Assembly (NCBI GenBank): GCA_030374765.1
Contig: JARGXX010000093.1
Span: forward strand, 550,248 to 614,247
Source: Agarophyton chilense
Lineage: Eukaryota; Rhodophyta; Florideophyceae; Gracilariales; Gracilariaceae
Length of the DNA: 64,000 bases
Direction of reading: 5' to 3'
Shown: positions 54,445 through 64,000 of the stretch, one piece after another
How positions within the stretch are numbered: the stretch's first letter is position 1
Layout of the letters: each line of letters begins with the position of its first letter
The notes under the pieces: generated by a model
What the model was told of the DNA's origin: nothing
Databases searched by the model: none
The model's input: the letters and a program-made list of their open reading frames with translations, nothing else
Translations under genes and position numbers: made by a program

Positions 54445-55141
54445 TGATGGAAAGGGCAAAGCTGAAGGAAAGGTTGAGGGAATGAAAAGGAAGTTCGCCA
54501 ACTCTGGTTTGGATTTACTTGGAGGCGCTCAAACTTTCACTTATATACTACTTCAAAACGTCAGCTGTCTAGACTCCAACCCAAAGTAAACCCTAGACTA
54601 CAAAGCAGGGACACTCAATACTACCAATCATATTCAAGCATGACATTAACCCTAGTCAATGTTCATTGCAGCGCACAACAAGGCAATATACAGTGCACAC
54701 AGTGCACAGCCAATAATTACACTGACGTGTGCACAAATTCAATATGCCAGCACACACTACTTGCAATCCGCCTCCATACACATTCACGTTCCAGCACAGT
54801 ACACCAAGTCTCCTGTAATACACATGTCACGTCTCTTCTCCAAGTACATTCGTTACACCTTGTGAGATGTGTTCATAGTACACCAGCTGGACAGGTTGAA
54901 CAGCGTGCACAGTAGTACAAGAAGACCACTTACACACGTGTACCACAGACAAACCCAATAGTGCCATACCACTTGTACACACCGCATTGCATGTGCACAT
55001 TTGCAGTAGCCAATCACAGCCCGAGTTCACGTTGAGATCCGACTGACACGCATATGTGCTTTTCCAGAAGCACCCTCCAAAACAGCCCATGCTCCCCTGC
55101 ACTTTTGGTTTTCAGTGACAGCACAGGGTCAACAGCCAACA
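54445..55141 (-). repeat. 3' LTR, family A minus copy
   Basis: 697 bp; on the element strand it runs TGTTGG...CCATCA. It directly abuts the antisense RT fragment at 54,444. TATA at 54,540-54,547 (reverse). Confidence 0.9.
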
Positions 55142-55150
55142 CTCCCCCTC
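55142..55150 (-). promoter_or_regulatory. Polypurine tract, family A minus copy
   Basis: CTCCCCCTC on the plus strand, that is GAGGGGGAG on the element strand, next to the 3' LTR. Confidence 0.85.
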
Positions 55151-55161
55151 TGTCACTGACA

Positions 55162-58100
55162 TCAAAGGTCTAGGTGTCGGACGCCACTGTCTTCACGGAA
55201 CCTCTCGTGCTTCACACGGCAAATTGGTTTGTTGAGCATATCGGCAGTCATGCAATCGGTAGGGCAGTAGAACAACACAATCGACTTGTCACGTAGAGCT
55301 TCTCGAGTAAAGTGAAAACGAATGTCGATATGCTTGGTACGCTTGTTGACAACGCCATTTCGGGCAAGGTCAATGCACCCTTGGTTGTCAACATATACAG
55401 GCGTTGGTTCAACAAGCAACTTTACCGAATCGGCCACTTCTACTCCAATGACTATGCCGATGCCATTCCACAAACGCCTAAGCCAGATGGCCTCTTTGGA
55501 ACCACTGCACAGACTCACATACTCAGCTTCAGCACTAGACAGTGCAACCACTTCTTGCTGACGTGAACACCATGACACAGGACCTCCAGCCATCATGAAC
55601 AAGTACCCACTGGTAGACTTGCGGTTTGCAACATCGCCTGCCCAGTCAGAGTCCACGTAGCCGTGAAGTGCCAAATCGGTGTTTAAGCCGTAGGTGAGAC
55701 CAAATGTACAAGTACCGTTGAGATAGCGAAGCACACGTTTGACTGCCTTCCAGTGAATCTCTCCAGGTTTCTCAACATACTTGGCAAGTTTGGACACCGC
55801 GTATGAGATATCTGGACGAGTTCCTACAGACAAATACATGAGACAGCCAATTGCCTGACGGTACGGCACCTCCCTGAGTACATCCTGAATGGCAGACAGG
55901 TCCATGCCAACTTCCATTGGAGTGTCAACTGGTTTGGACTGGTGCATGCCAAAACGTTCCACGACCTTTTGTGTGTACGCAGACTGAGTCAGATACAACT
56001 CTCGCATAACTCTGTCACGGTGGATCTCGAATCCGAGTACCATGCGAGCTTGATAGAGGTCTTTCATGTGGAACCGAGACGACAGCTCTGCCTTTACACG
56101 ATCCATTGTCTTCATGCTCGGACTTGCAATAAGCAAGTCATCAACGTATAGAGCAATTAGAACAACAAATCCCAGTATCTTTCCGCTGTACACACACTCA
56201 TCTGCGTCATTTGGCGTCAACTGCATCTCCTCAACAAGGAACGAGTATATCTTTGCATGCCACTGTCTGGGTGCCTGTCGTAGCCCATAGATGGCTTTCT
56301 TCAAACGACACACCAGATCCTCGTTACCTTGCTGCACAAAACCTGTTGGCTGCTCCATGTACACTGTCTCCTCAAGGTCACCGTTCAGAAAAGCTGTTTT
56401 CACATCCATCTGGTGCAAATGAAAGTCTCGAACAGCAGTCACTGACAGAATCATCCTGATCGAGGTAAACTTAACAACAGGTGCATATGTTTCAGAAAAG
56501 TCAACACCCTCGATTTGCAAGAATCCTCTAGCAACCATACGAGCCTTGTACCTGATAGTTGGTTCACCAGATGGTGCTGCTTCATACTTCTGCACATACA
56601 CCCACTTGGACGAAATCACGTTGCTGTCTGCTGGCCTTGGCACTAAGTCCCATGTGTCATGCTCAATTAGTGACTGGTACTCACTCTTCATTGCCTTCTT
56701 CCATGCTTCGGAATCAGGACGTGACACAGCATCATCATATGACGACGGGGTGTCATCACTGGCAGTGAGTAGAGCAGTTGCACGCCACCATGAGCTCGGC
56801 TTCCTACGTTCACGCGTGGACCTACGAACAGGTTGTGTCTCATGCACTACAGGCTCAACTGGTGTATCAGCTGCGGAATCATCAACAGAGCTGTCAGAAG
56901 CATCATCAGAGTCAGGCAAAGGCGCAGAAGGGTCATCATCGCTGGGTCCACTAGATGTGTCAGATGTAGAGGTATCATGTGGACTAGACATATTACTAAA
57001 GTCAATGTCTGCGTAGTCCTCTTCCTCATAGCTAAACTGGTTGTCTGAGCCCGAAAACTCATCAAACCGTACATCTCTTGACACAATCACCTTTTTCTTT
57101 TCAGAGTCCCACAACTTGTATCCGTGAGACCCTGGGGTGTACCCAATAAGGATAGCTTCCACACCACGCTCCTCTAGCTTCTTCAGCTTATGATCCACAA
57201 CCTTGTACCAGCATCGGCTCCCAAACACACGCAGGTTGCTCACATCAGGCTTCTGACCGTGCCACAGTTCATATGGTGTCACACTACTTGGAAGAGCTTT
57301 GCAAGTCACACGGTTGCGCACATACACTGCAACATTCAGTGCCTCAGCCCAAAAGTGCTTTGGCAATTTCTTGTGACATAACATCGATCTGACCAAGTCC
57401 ATGAGTGTGCGGTTGAACCGTTCGGCAAGTCCATTCTGCTGAGGATTGTAAGGCACAGTTCGCTGATGCTCAATACCGTGACGTTCAAGTTCTTTGGTAA
57501 AACGATGTGAAAGATATTCACCTCCGTTGTCAGTGCGCAATGCTTTGAGCACACTCTCACGTGCGGTGATGGTTTTCACTTGTCTGCCAGTTTGGTTTTG
57601 AACAAACTTGAGCCACTTTAGGAACATCTGGAACACCTCATCCTTAGTTTTGAGCATGTAGAAGAAGCAGAAACGACTGTGATCATCGATGAATGTGACG
57701 AAGTAGTGCGAGCCTCCCAAGGATTTCACACTTACTGGACCTGACACATCGGAGTGAACAAGTTGCAGTACGTGTTTTGCTCGTTCCCCCCCTTGCTTGG
57801 GAGTCGGAGCACGGGTTGCTTTTCCTACTACACATGAGCCACACACATCTGAATCCTGCGCAACGTCTACATTGAGCCCTGACACAACCTTGTTTCGAGC
57901 CATATGCTTGATACCATCCACATTCACATGAGCCATTCGAGCATGCCATAGTGACAAGTCCGACACAAGTGCGCTGTTTACATCTGAACACTGGTGTGCA
58001 GCAGTGCAAAGGTAGTATAGGCCTTTGACGCGGCGCCCCAAGGCAACCACTTTTGACCCCTTGTATACACATACCTTCTCTTTTTCAAACACTACTTTGC

Positions 58101-59187
58101 ACCCCACATCACAAATCGCCGATACAGAAAGCAAATGGTACCTTAAATTCGGTACATGAACAACTTGCTTCAGCTGGCACTTTCGTTTGGACCCTTCCAC
58201 AATCAGATCAAGCTCCACACTACCGTGACCAACAGACTCTAGTTTGGAATCATTACCGATGCTAACGCCAGAAGACACCTTACTATCATATGTTTGGAAC
58301 ATGGTTTCGTCAAAAGTCATGTGGGCAGTAGCACCAGAGTCAACAATCCAGTCACTGTTCGTGGCTTTATCAGAGCCAGTAGCAATGAGACATACAAAGT
58401 CAGAGTCGTTGCCACCCGTACCTCGCTCATCGCTGAGCTCAGTATTGACAGTTGGGTGAGCAGCATCGACCTGATTCATGTTAGCCCCATCACGTTGCTT
58501 CTTGAAACAGTTCCTCTGGATATGACCCTTCTTATGACAATAATGACACTCGATGTTCTTCCATCGCGACTGCCTGCCAACCAAAGCTGCCTCACTTCCA
58601 CCAGGATCCTCCTTGGCACGATCGTTCATTCGCTGCTCTTCTTGCAGCAGACGACTCTTCACGAACTCTAGAGTGAGTTGACGATCGCCAATCGTGGTAT
58701 CAATTGCCACGATGAGGTGCTCGAATCTTTCCGGAAGTCCGCATAGAATGGCCATAGCAATGTCCTCCTCTTCAACAACAACGTCCATACACTTCAGGTC
58801 CGATGCCAGATGACGTACACGGTTGATGAACTGAAGCATTTTCTCATCATCACGCATCTTGGCAGAGTAAAAGGACCGTCGGGCGTTGATTTTGTTGAGC
58901 ATAGTCTTGCGTTGGAACACATCGCAAATGGCTTTCCACATATCGGCAGCGTTGTCGGCGTCCCGCACATGATCTAAATGCTCATCAATGAGTGTGAGAC
59001 CAATAATAGCTCTGGCCTTGGCATCTTTCTTCTTCCAAGTCGACAGCTCATCTTCGTCAGTGGGTCTAACAGAGTCGAGGTGGCCGTCGAGGTCCTTGAG
59101 TGCAAGCAGCAGCTCAATCTTCTGCTTCCATACGTGGAAGTTATCCTCAACCAGCTTTTCGATTTTCACCCCACTGAACGAATCCAT
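55162..59187 (-). CDS. Gag-Pol polyprotein of family A Copia element, 1,341 aa, intact
   Basis: One frame from ATG (59,185-59,187) encodes all Ty1/Copia functions. Residues 1-200: gag (UBN2-like, with NFHVWKQKIELLL). 214-227: zinc knuckle CHYCHKKGHIQRNC. 283-285: protease DSG. 415/420/449/452: integrase H-x4-H...C-x2-C. Integrase catalytic D480, D553 and E589, with exactly 35 residues between the last two. 715-790: acidic Ser/Asp linker. RT with D928 ([11 protein letters not shown]) and YVDD at 1014-1017. RNase H with D1179, E1220 and D1267 (YVDNQG). The C-terminus is ADMLNKP...HLDL. Length is usual for the group. An in-frame extension to 59,334 adds a hydrophobic stretch but is leader-derived and not expected to be used. 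Gag and pol are in one frame without a frameshift signal. Confidence 0.95.
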   Translation of the reverse strand: MDSFSGVKIEKLVEDNFHVWKQKIELLLALKDLDGHLDSVRPTDEDELSTWKKKDAKARAIIGLTLIDEHLDHVRDADNAADMWKAICDVFQRKTMLNKINARRSFYSAKMRDDEKMLQFINRVRHLASDLKCMDVVVEEEDIAMAILCGLPERFEHLIVAIDTTIGDRQLTLEFVKSRLLQEEQRMNDRAKEDPGGSEAALVGRQSRWKNIECHYCHKKGHIQRNCFKKQRDGANMNQVDAAHPTVNTELSDERGTGGNDSDFVCLIATGSDKATNSDWIVDSGATAHMTFDETMFQTYDSKVSSGVSIGNDSKLESVGHGSVELDLIVEGSKRKCQLKQVVHVPNLRYHLLSVSAICDVGCKVVFEKEKVCVYKGSKVVALGRRVKGLYYLCTAAHQCSDVNSALVSDLSLWHARMAHVNVDGIKHMARNKVVSGLNVDVAQDSDVCGSCVVGKATRAPTPKQGGERAKHVLQLVHSDVSGPVSVKSLGGSHYFVTFIDDHSRFCFFYMLKTKDEVFQMFLKWLKFVQNQTGRQVKTITARESVLKALRTDNGGEYLSHRFTKELERHGIEHQRTVPYNPQQNGLAERFNRTLMDLVRSMLCHKKLPKHFWAEALNVAVYVRNRVTCKALPSSVTPYELWHGQKPDVSNLRVFGSRCWYKVVDHKLKKLEERGVEAILIGYTPGSHGYKLWDSEKKKVIVSRDVRFDEFSGSDNQFSYEEEDYADIDFSNMSSPHDTSTSDTSSGPSDDDPSAPLPDSDDASDSSVDDSAADTPVEPVVHETQPVRRSTRERRKPSSWWRATALLTASDDTPSSYDDAVSRPDSEAWKKAMKSEYQSLIEHDTWDLVPRPADSNVISSKWVYVQKYEAAPSGEPTIRYKARMVARGFLQIEGVDFSETYAPVVKFTSIRMILSVTAVRDFHLHQMDVKTAFLNGDLEETVYMEQPTGFVQQGNEDLVCRLKKAIYGLRQAPRQWHAKIYSFLVEEMQLTPNDADECVYSGKILGFVVLIALYVDDLLIASPSMKTMDRVKAELSSRFHMKDLYQARMVLGFEIHRDRVMRELYLTQSAYTQKVVERFGMHQSKPVDTPMEVGMDLSAIQDVLREVPYRQAIGCLMYLSVGTRPDISYAVSKLAKYVEKPGEIHWKAVKRVLRYLNGTCTFGLTYGLNTDLALHGYVDSDWAGDVANRKSTSGYLFMMAGGPVSWCSRQQEVVALSSAEAEYVSLCSGSKEAIWLRRLWNGIGIVIGVEVADSVKLLVEPTPVYVDNQGCIDLARNGVVNKRTKHIDIRFHFTREALRDKSIVLFYCPTDCMTADMLNKPICRVKHERFREDSGVRHLDL

Positions 59188-60377
59188 GTTGTGCAAAGTG
59201 TCACAAGAGGCCGAGAGAGATGGCTTGACAGCAACAGACAAGTGAACAACAACAACAGACAACAACAACAAAGAAAAAACAACAAACAACAAATAATTCT
59301 TCAAGATTGAACAGACAATAGTCTGCGGGCGCACTGGCAGGGCTTCCTATACCCGCGTCCCTAAAGGTCGGACCCCTGGCCCCCAGAGCTCTTCTGGTTA
59401 GATAACGGTTTTCTGCAGTCTACCTCCTCCCACGTCAAAAGGAGAAGGCGCGTTGCTCCTTACGAGGCTTCCAGAGGATGGTTAATGACCGAAGATATGC
59501 CTTCACCAAGTTGACCCTCTCTGGCCTCTTTCAAGAACTAGCGCGACCTCGAAACCGAAGCTACTTCAATACCAAGATACGCTTCTAACGAGCAATCAAT
59601 GAAGATCGCACGCGGCCTGATCCTGAAAAGGAGGTCAGCCTTCGAAACGTCGCCTCCCCGCGTACTGCGGATCAAAAGCTCCTTATGGATGCTGTTCACA
59701 ACAGTCCAAGTGCCCAACCACAAAGGTCGGGCTCACACACAAAGTCAAACAAACCAGCCAAATGCAGTGCGCCACGGCACCCCGTCCACAAATGCACCCG
59801 CAAAGTTCAACCAGATCTTTCGACCGTCACTGTTATCCGCCCTAAAAGGACCAGTGGGGAACCCGCTTGACAGTACACCTGCTTTGGTTCAAGCCGCCAG
59901 GCTAACGTCCCCGAGTACAAGGAATCACCCAAAGTACCTCGGATCAACCGCTCGTCGCACAGGCAAAGATGCAGACCAAACACACAAACACACACGAACG
60001 CTGAGCCAAGAACTCCAGGCCCAGACTTCAACAAACACGGTCCTCAACCTCTCAGATCAGAACCCGCAAACACGACGCAGGGATCCACAAAACAACGAAA
60101 GAGAGGGAGACCAAACGAAACGGATAGCGATCGACAAACACGGGCAACAACGAGCACCCAAACACAATCACGATAATAACGTCCAACCACTACCACCACA
60201 ACGCCCTCAGGGAGTAACGCAAGACCGAAAGAAAATACCAACACCAACCCACGATACGGTCACACACCCGACGAAACGGCTACTACGGCGGAAACGAAGA
60301 GAATAGAACAGCGAAACGGGTGAACGGCGGTGCGGGAGAGCGGCGAGAGACGAACTAGACGGCAGAGGTCAGCGGGG
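59188..60377 (-). other. Leader (5' untranslated region) of family A minus copy
   Basis: About 1.2 kb lies between primer site and gag. Its gag-proximal 200 bp (59,300-59,500) contains the structured block shared with family B. A 235-aa frame on the opposite strand (59,599-60,306) is Lys/Arg/Gln-rich; the plus copy breaks it by frameshifts, so it is more likely fortuitous than a conserved antisense protein. Confidence 0.6.
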
Positions 60378-60391
60378 CTGGGCCCATAACC
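60378..60391 (-). promoter_or_regulatory. Half-tRNA primer-binding site, minus copy
   Basis: CTGGGCCCATAACC on the plus strand, the reverse complement of the site at 47,222. It touches the LTR. Confidence 0.85.
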
Positions 60392-61089
60392 TGATGGAAA
60401 GGGAAAAGCTGAAGGAAAGGTTGAGGGAATGAAAAGGAAGTTCGCCAGCTCTGGCTTGGATTTACTTGGAGGCGCTCAAACTTTCACTTATATACTACTT
60501 CAAAACGTCAGCTGTCTAGACTCCAACCCAAAGTAAACCCTAGACTACAAAGCAGGGACACTCAATACTACCAATCATATTCAAGCATGACATTAACCCT
60601 AGTCAATGTTCATTGCAGCGCACAACAAGGCAATATACAGTGCACACAGTGCACAGCCAATAATTACACTGACGTGTGCACAAATTCAATATGCCAGCAC
60701 ACACTACTTGCAATCCGCCTCCATACACATTCACGTTCCAGCACAGTACACCAAGTCTCCTGTAATACACATGTCACGTCTCTTCTCCAAGTACATTCGT
60801 TACACCTTGTGAGATGTGTTCATAGTACACCAGCTGGACAGGTTGAACAGCGTGCACAGTAGTACAAGAAGACCACTTACACACGTGTACCACAGACAAA
60901 CCCAATAGTGCCATACCACTTGTACACACCGCATTGCATGTGCACATTTGCAGTAGCCAATCACAGCCCGAGTTCACGTTGAGATCCGACTGACACGCAT
61001 ATGTGCTTTTCCAGAAGCACCCTCCAAAACAGCCCATGCTCCCCTGCACTTTTGGTTTTCAGTGACAGCACAGGGTCAAACAGCCAACA
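60392..61089 (-). repeat. LTR shared by two family A minus elements
   Basis: It is the 5' LTR of the intact element on its left and, with CTCCCCCTC at 61,090, the 3' LTR of the truncated element on its right. The arrangement LTR-internal-LTR-internal is what unequal recombination between LTRs, or integration of a two-copy circle, would leave. Confidence 0.88.
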
Positions 61090-61966
61090 CTCCCCCTCTG
61101 TCACTGACATCAAAGGTTTAGGTGTCGGACGCCACTGTCTTCACGGAACCTCTCGTGCTTCACACGGCAAAGTGGTTTGTTTAGCATATCGGCAGTCATG
61201 CAATCGGTAGGGCAGTAGAACAACACAATCGACTTGTCACGTAGAGCTTCTCGAGTAAAGTGAAAACGAATGTCGATATGCTTGGTACGCTTGTTGACAA
61301 CGCCATTTCGGGCAAGGTCAATGCACCCTTGGTTGTCAACATATACAGGCGTTGGTTCAACAAGCAACTTTACCGAATCGGCCACTTCTACTCCAATGAC
61401 TATGCCGATGCCATTCCACAAACGCCTAAGCCAGATGGCCTCTTTGGACTGCACCACTGCACAGACTCACATACTCAGCTTCAGCACTAGACAGTGCAAC
61501 CACTTCTTGCTGACGTGAACACCATGACACAGGACCTCCAGCCATCATGAACAAATATCCACTGGTAGACTTGCGGTTTGCAACATCGCCTGCCCAGTCA
61601 GAGTCCACGTAGCCGTGAAGTGCCAAATCGGTGTTTAAGCCGTAGGTGAGACCAAATGTACAAGTACCGTTGAGATAGCGAAGCACACGTTTGACTGCCT
61701 TCCAGTGAATCTCTCCAGGTTTCTCAACATACTTGGCAAGTTTGGACACCGCGTATGAGATATCTGGACGAGTTCCTACAGACAAATACATGAGACAGCC
61801 AATTGCCTGACGGTACGGCCCCTCCCTGAGTACATCCTGAATCGCAGACAGGTCCATGCCAACTTCCATTGGAGTGTCAACTGGTTTGGACTGGTGCATG
61901 CCAAAACGTTCCAAGACCTTTTTGTGTACGCAGACTGAGTCAGATACAACTCTCGCATAACTCTGT
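61090..61966 (-). pseudogene. Truncated family A element (RT end and RNase H), minus
   Basis: Antisense sequence corresponds to the last 290 codons of pol (KVLERFGMHQSKPVDTP ... HLNL). A 4-bp insertion (CTGC, near 61,450) shifts the frame within RNase H, and the start of the fragment is also out of frame near 61,918. It ends abruptly at 61,966, where a family B LTR begins. Confidence 0.85.
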
Positions 61967-62634
61967 TGTTGAGGTTTGGTCGACTGTGCCCCCAAGCCCT
62001 TTGGAGTGTTGGAAATAGTGGAAAACAAAAAGTGGATTTAAGCATGGGCACTTTTGGGCACCCTCCGCGGAAAAACGCATATGCGCTCATCTCAATCTCA
62101 ACGTGAAACGGCCATCTGATTGGCTACTGCAAATGCCCTCATGCAACGTGGTATGGACAATGGTCTGGTTCTAATGGGGGCGTGTTGGGGCTTCGGCCCA
62201 AGTGGAGCGATTTGATTGGACGAGAGCGCTGAATGAGCACGGGCTATGCAGTTGGAGAGAATGTGCGAATGGGGCTGGATACGGGGTTTGGCCGTAACAG
62301 CCGAATCTGGGCTGCGCGGGTGGTGGCACTGGCGCACCACTTTGGATGATTTTTTTGAGTTTTATTTGATATGCTTCATGTTTGAAATTGTTTTGGCGCG
62401 CAACTCCTCGTCGCACAGTGGCAAGGTGTGAGACGTGGGTGACCCGCCGACGGTCAGCACGGCGGCGGAACTGCGTGCGAGGTAGATATAGTTTTCAATG
62501 ACGGTCGCCAAACGATCGAAGTAAATTGTCAAGGCTGACTACCTTCCTTTGTTTCTCTTCTTTTATTTTTCTCTTCTTCTCGTCTTTTCCCCCTCTTCTT
62601 CCTTTTCCTTACCTAACCTGCGCTCACGTTGTGA
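61967..62634 (+). repeat. 5' LTR of family B
   Basis: TGTTGAGG...CACGTTGTGA, 668 bp. Single-base gains and losses in homopolymers separate it from the 53.4-kb copy, together with a few substitutions. Confidence 0.85.
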
Positions 62635-62648
62635 GGTTATGGGCCCAG
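62635..62648 (+). promoter_or_regulatory. Half-tRNA primer-binding site, family B
   Basis: The same 14 bases as in family A (GGTTATGGGCCCAG), directly after the LTR. The next base differs (A against C). Confidence 0.82.
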
Positions 62649-63009
62649 AGCGTCGACTCTTCGCAGACTCACGCTCTACTAACATTTATTTGGATTCAAG
62701 AAGATTCCCTACTGCGACAGGTGCGCGATCTACGACTAACGCTCATCTGGATTCAAGAAGTTATTTTGTTTTGCGACAGGCGTGTACCCTGCGGACTTCC
62801 TCCTTGGTGGCGAAAACATATCGCGTTTGTTAGTACCCCCTTGGCACGGAAGACGGGAAGTCTGCCAAATCCTGCTCTCCGTCCGTAGAGTACGGAGGTC
62901 GATGAATTGGGCTTGGAAGTGTAGGAGCAACCGTACTACACCGCACGACCGCGCTACTTTCCCGCAAGAGGCTAGCTTGGGTCAACTGGGGGAAGTGTAT
63001 CTTGACGAC

Positions 63010-63205
63010 ACCCCTCCTTGGGACGCCTCGTAGGGACTAAAAGCGCCGACTCTGAAGTGCGCAGAGTTCGGTAGGTAATCAAAGCGTACCTCACCTGGAG
63101 AGAGTAACCAGGGTCCAGGGGATCATCCTTTAGGGTAGCGGAGGTAGTTTCTCCCGCCAGTGCGCCCGCCCTACCTCGAGCAAGTCTCGGTAGGTTCAAT
63201 CAAGA
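63010..63205 (+). promoter_or_regulatory. Structured leader element shared with family A
   Basis: Blocks in common with family A (48,143-48,310): CCTCGTA-G at the start, CCTTTAGGG, the 14-mer GCCAGTGCGCCCGC (63,156-63,169 here; 48,272-48,285 and 59,325-59,338 in family A), and GTTCAATC. Stems can form here at 63,046-63,071 and 63,073-63,091 (AGGTA/TACCT), and in family A at 48,186-48,213 (GGTAGA/TCTACC). The position before gag suits a packaging or dimerisation signal. Confidence 0.5.
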
Positions 63206-63546
63206 AGTTTCAACCCGAAGTCGAGAAGTTTGTCTGTTCCGGGTACGCCTTCTGCCACTGCCGTGAGTATACTCCAAGCGTGGGAGCACCCGAGCTCCGC
63301 TTGTGATCGCGTACGAGACGCGTCTCGGTGAGCGTTGCAGGCTACGTCAAAAGTCTCCGCTGTCGTCCTCGCTGTCGAACGTTTGAGTTGGGATACTCCG
63401 TTCGGGCAAGCTCGGCCACGAATTCATCACTGCTTGTGGCCCTTTTCTTAAACTTCCCAAGGCATTGAGTCCCTCACTCTGCTTCCCTCTACTAATTAAT
63501 TTCGTTTGGTTCCGTTCTATCTGCTTCGTGGATAACAGACTGAAAT

Positions 63547-64000
63547 ATGTCGGACACGGAAATGGAATCCGAAAGTACTACCGGATGAAAATCCCTCGTT
63601 TTCATGGAAGGCGTGGTGATGATTATGCCCTATGGCGCCATCGCCTTCGTGCTGCATGCCGTGTAAAGGTGTGTGGAACGTTGTGGAATCCGATTCTGGA
63701 TATTCAGCAAACTACTGAAGCAACATCGGATACCGCTATTGATAGCGCTCGAGTTGTCGCCAAGCGCGAGAAGGCATGTGTAATCATAATATGCGCCTTG
63801 GGTGATGCGCCACTTCGTGTGGTCATGGATGTCGACGACGACCCGGCGCGCATGCTCGCATTACTTGATGCACGGTATGCGTCCAATCGTACTGTATCAA
63901 GAATTGCCGTGCAGACTCAACTATCCGATGGGATACAATGGTCAGAATATGTCAGGCTATGTGGACCAGTACACGGCGTTTTTTGCTCAGTTAGAGCGCA
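63547..64000 (+). pseudogene. Family B gag, N-terminal part, two frameshifts
   Basis: ATG 63,547 reads MSDTEMESESTT, then the frame shifts near 63,583 and continues MKIPRFHGRRGDDYALWRHRLRAACR, a Copia gag start (F-x-G-x2-Y-x3-W). It runs on through ALLDARYASNRTVSRIAVQTQL. Near 63,920 a second shift is needed to reach GYNGQNMSGYVDQYTAFFAQLER, which is plainly the next gag block. The rest lies outside the window. It has little sequence in common with family A gag. Confidence 0.7.

Larger units (their letters stand above)
54445..61089 (-). mobile_element. Family A Ty1/Copia retrotransposon, minus copy, intact coding capacity
   Basis: 5' LTR 60,392-61,089, primer site 60,378-60,391, leader to 59,188, gag-pol 59,187-55,162, purine tract 55,142-55,150, 3' LTR 54,445-55,141. 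The two LTRs differ by only about three substitutions and one indel over 697 bp, so insertion is recent. With full ORF, both LTRs, intact TATA, primer site and purine tract it looks autonomous. The right LTR is shared with a truncated neighbour, so there is no target-site duplication to score. Confidence 0.93.
61967..64000 (+). mobile_element. Family B Copia retrotransposon, 5' part, runs off the window
   Basis: 5' LTR 61,967-62,634, half-tRNA primer site 62,635-62,648, leader 62,649-63,546, gag from 63,547. The LTR matches the isolated 3' LTR at 53,431-54,102 in the same orientation. At the left it interrupts family A antisense sequence after TCTGT. Confidence 0.88.

Noticed and set aside
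55312-57381. Many plus-strand ORFs of 60-156 aa over the minus gag-pol
   Set aside because: Shadows of the intact gag-pol frame; the same shadows occur opposite the plus copy.
59599-60306. 235-aa ORF antisense to the family A leader
   Set aside because: The plus copy of the same leader breaks it by frameshift (47,632-48,011 region), and it has no recognisable domain; most likely chance.
1-64000. CRISPR arrays, bacterial operons, riboswitches, prophage
   Set aside because: No regularly spaced short repeats with unique spacers and no bacterial gene layout; the content is eukaryotic nuclear.

Overview
This is a transposon-dominated piece of a eukaryotic nuclear genome. It shows eukaryotic LTR retrotransposons of several lineages, PIF/Harbinger and Mutator-like DNA transposon relics, a TATA-preceded 5S rRNA gene, and long ORFs separated by kilobases of decayed sequence. 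The species cannot be fixed from sequence alone. The long ORFs have few or no introns, and the mixture of Copia and Harbinger elements would fit an oomycete-like stramenopile, a florideophyte red alga or an early-diverging fungus. The 5S gene at 16,800-16,919 is the best marker for settling this.

Layout. 1-5,810: decayed LTR element of a divergent Copia lineage ('family C', copy 1). 6,017-6,900: broken Myb/SANT-like ORF that travels with it. 7,210-12,492: decayed DNA transposon with 35-bp terminal inverted repeats, carrying an Ulp1-type protease relic and a zinc-binding domain on the minus strand. 13,961-19,914: the only gene-like, more GC-rich island, with an acidic 604-aa protein (minus), the 5S rRNA gene, a WD40 relic and a basic 439-aa protein with a duplicated module. 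20,782-22,804: Harbinger relic (transposase plus, Myb-like partner minus). 23,315-25,265: unidentified minus-strand ORF relic, minisatellite and a tRNA-like pol III fragment. 25,276-29,500: decayed Copia element ('family D'). 29,978-34,640: integrase relic (minus) and Ty3/Gypsy RT relic (plus). 35,721-43,250: family C copy 2 with the same flanking Myb ORF, a direct segmental repeat of the left edge. 43,483-44,609: Harbinger transposase (minus). 46,533-64,000: a young Copia nest.

The nest is the most informative region. Two nearly identical family A Copia elements lie head-to-tail in opposite orientations (46,533-53,167 plus; 54,445-61,089 minus) and form an inverted repeat of about 6.6 kb around a 1.3-kb spacer. 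The minus copy has one uninterrupted 1,341-aa gag-pol ORF with every catalytic residue in place. The plus copy is killed by one CGA-to-TGA codon. The right LTR of the minus copy is also the 3' LTR of a second, truncated minus copy, so the two share an LTR. Family B fragments (3' end at 53,168-54,102; 5' end at 61,967-64,000) flank and interrupt these. Families A and B both start minus-strand synthesis at a 14-nt site, GGTTATGGGCCCAG, complementary to the anticodon arm of initiator tRNA-Met. This is the half-tRNA priming arrangement known from Drosophila copia and yeast Ty5. They also share an LTR module and a structured leader element just upstream of gag, although their proteins differ.
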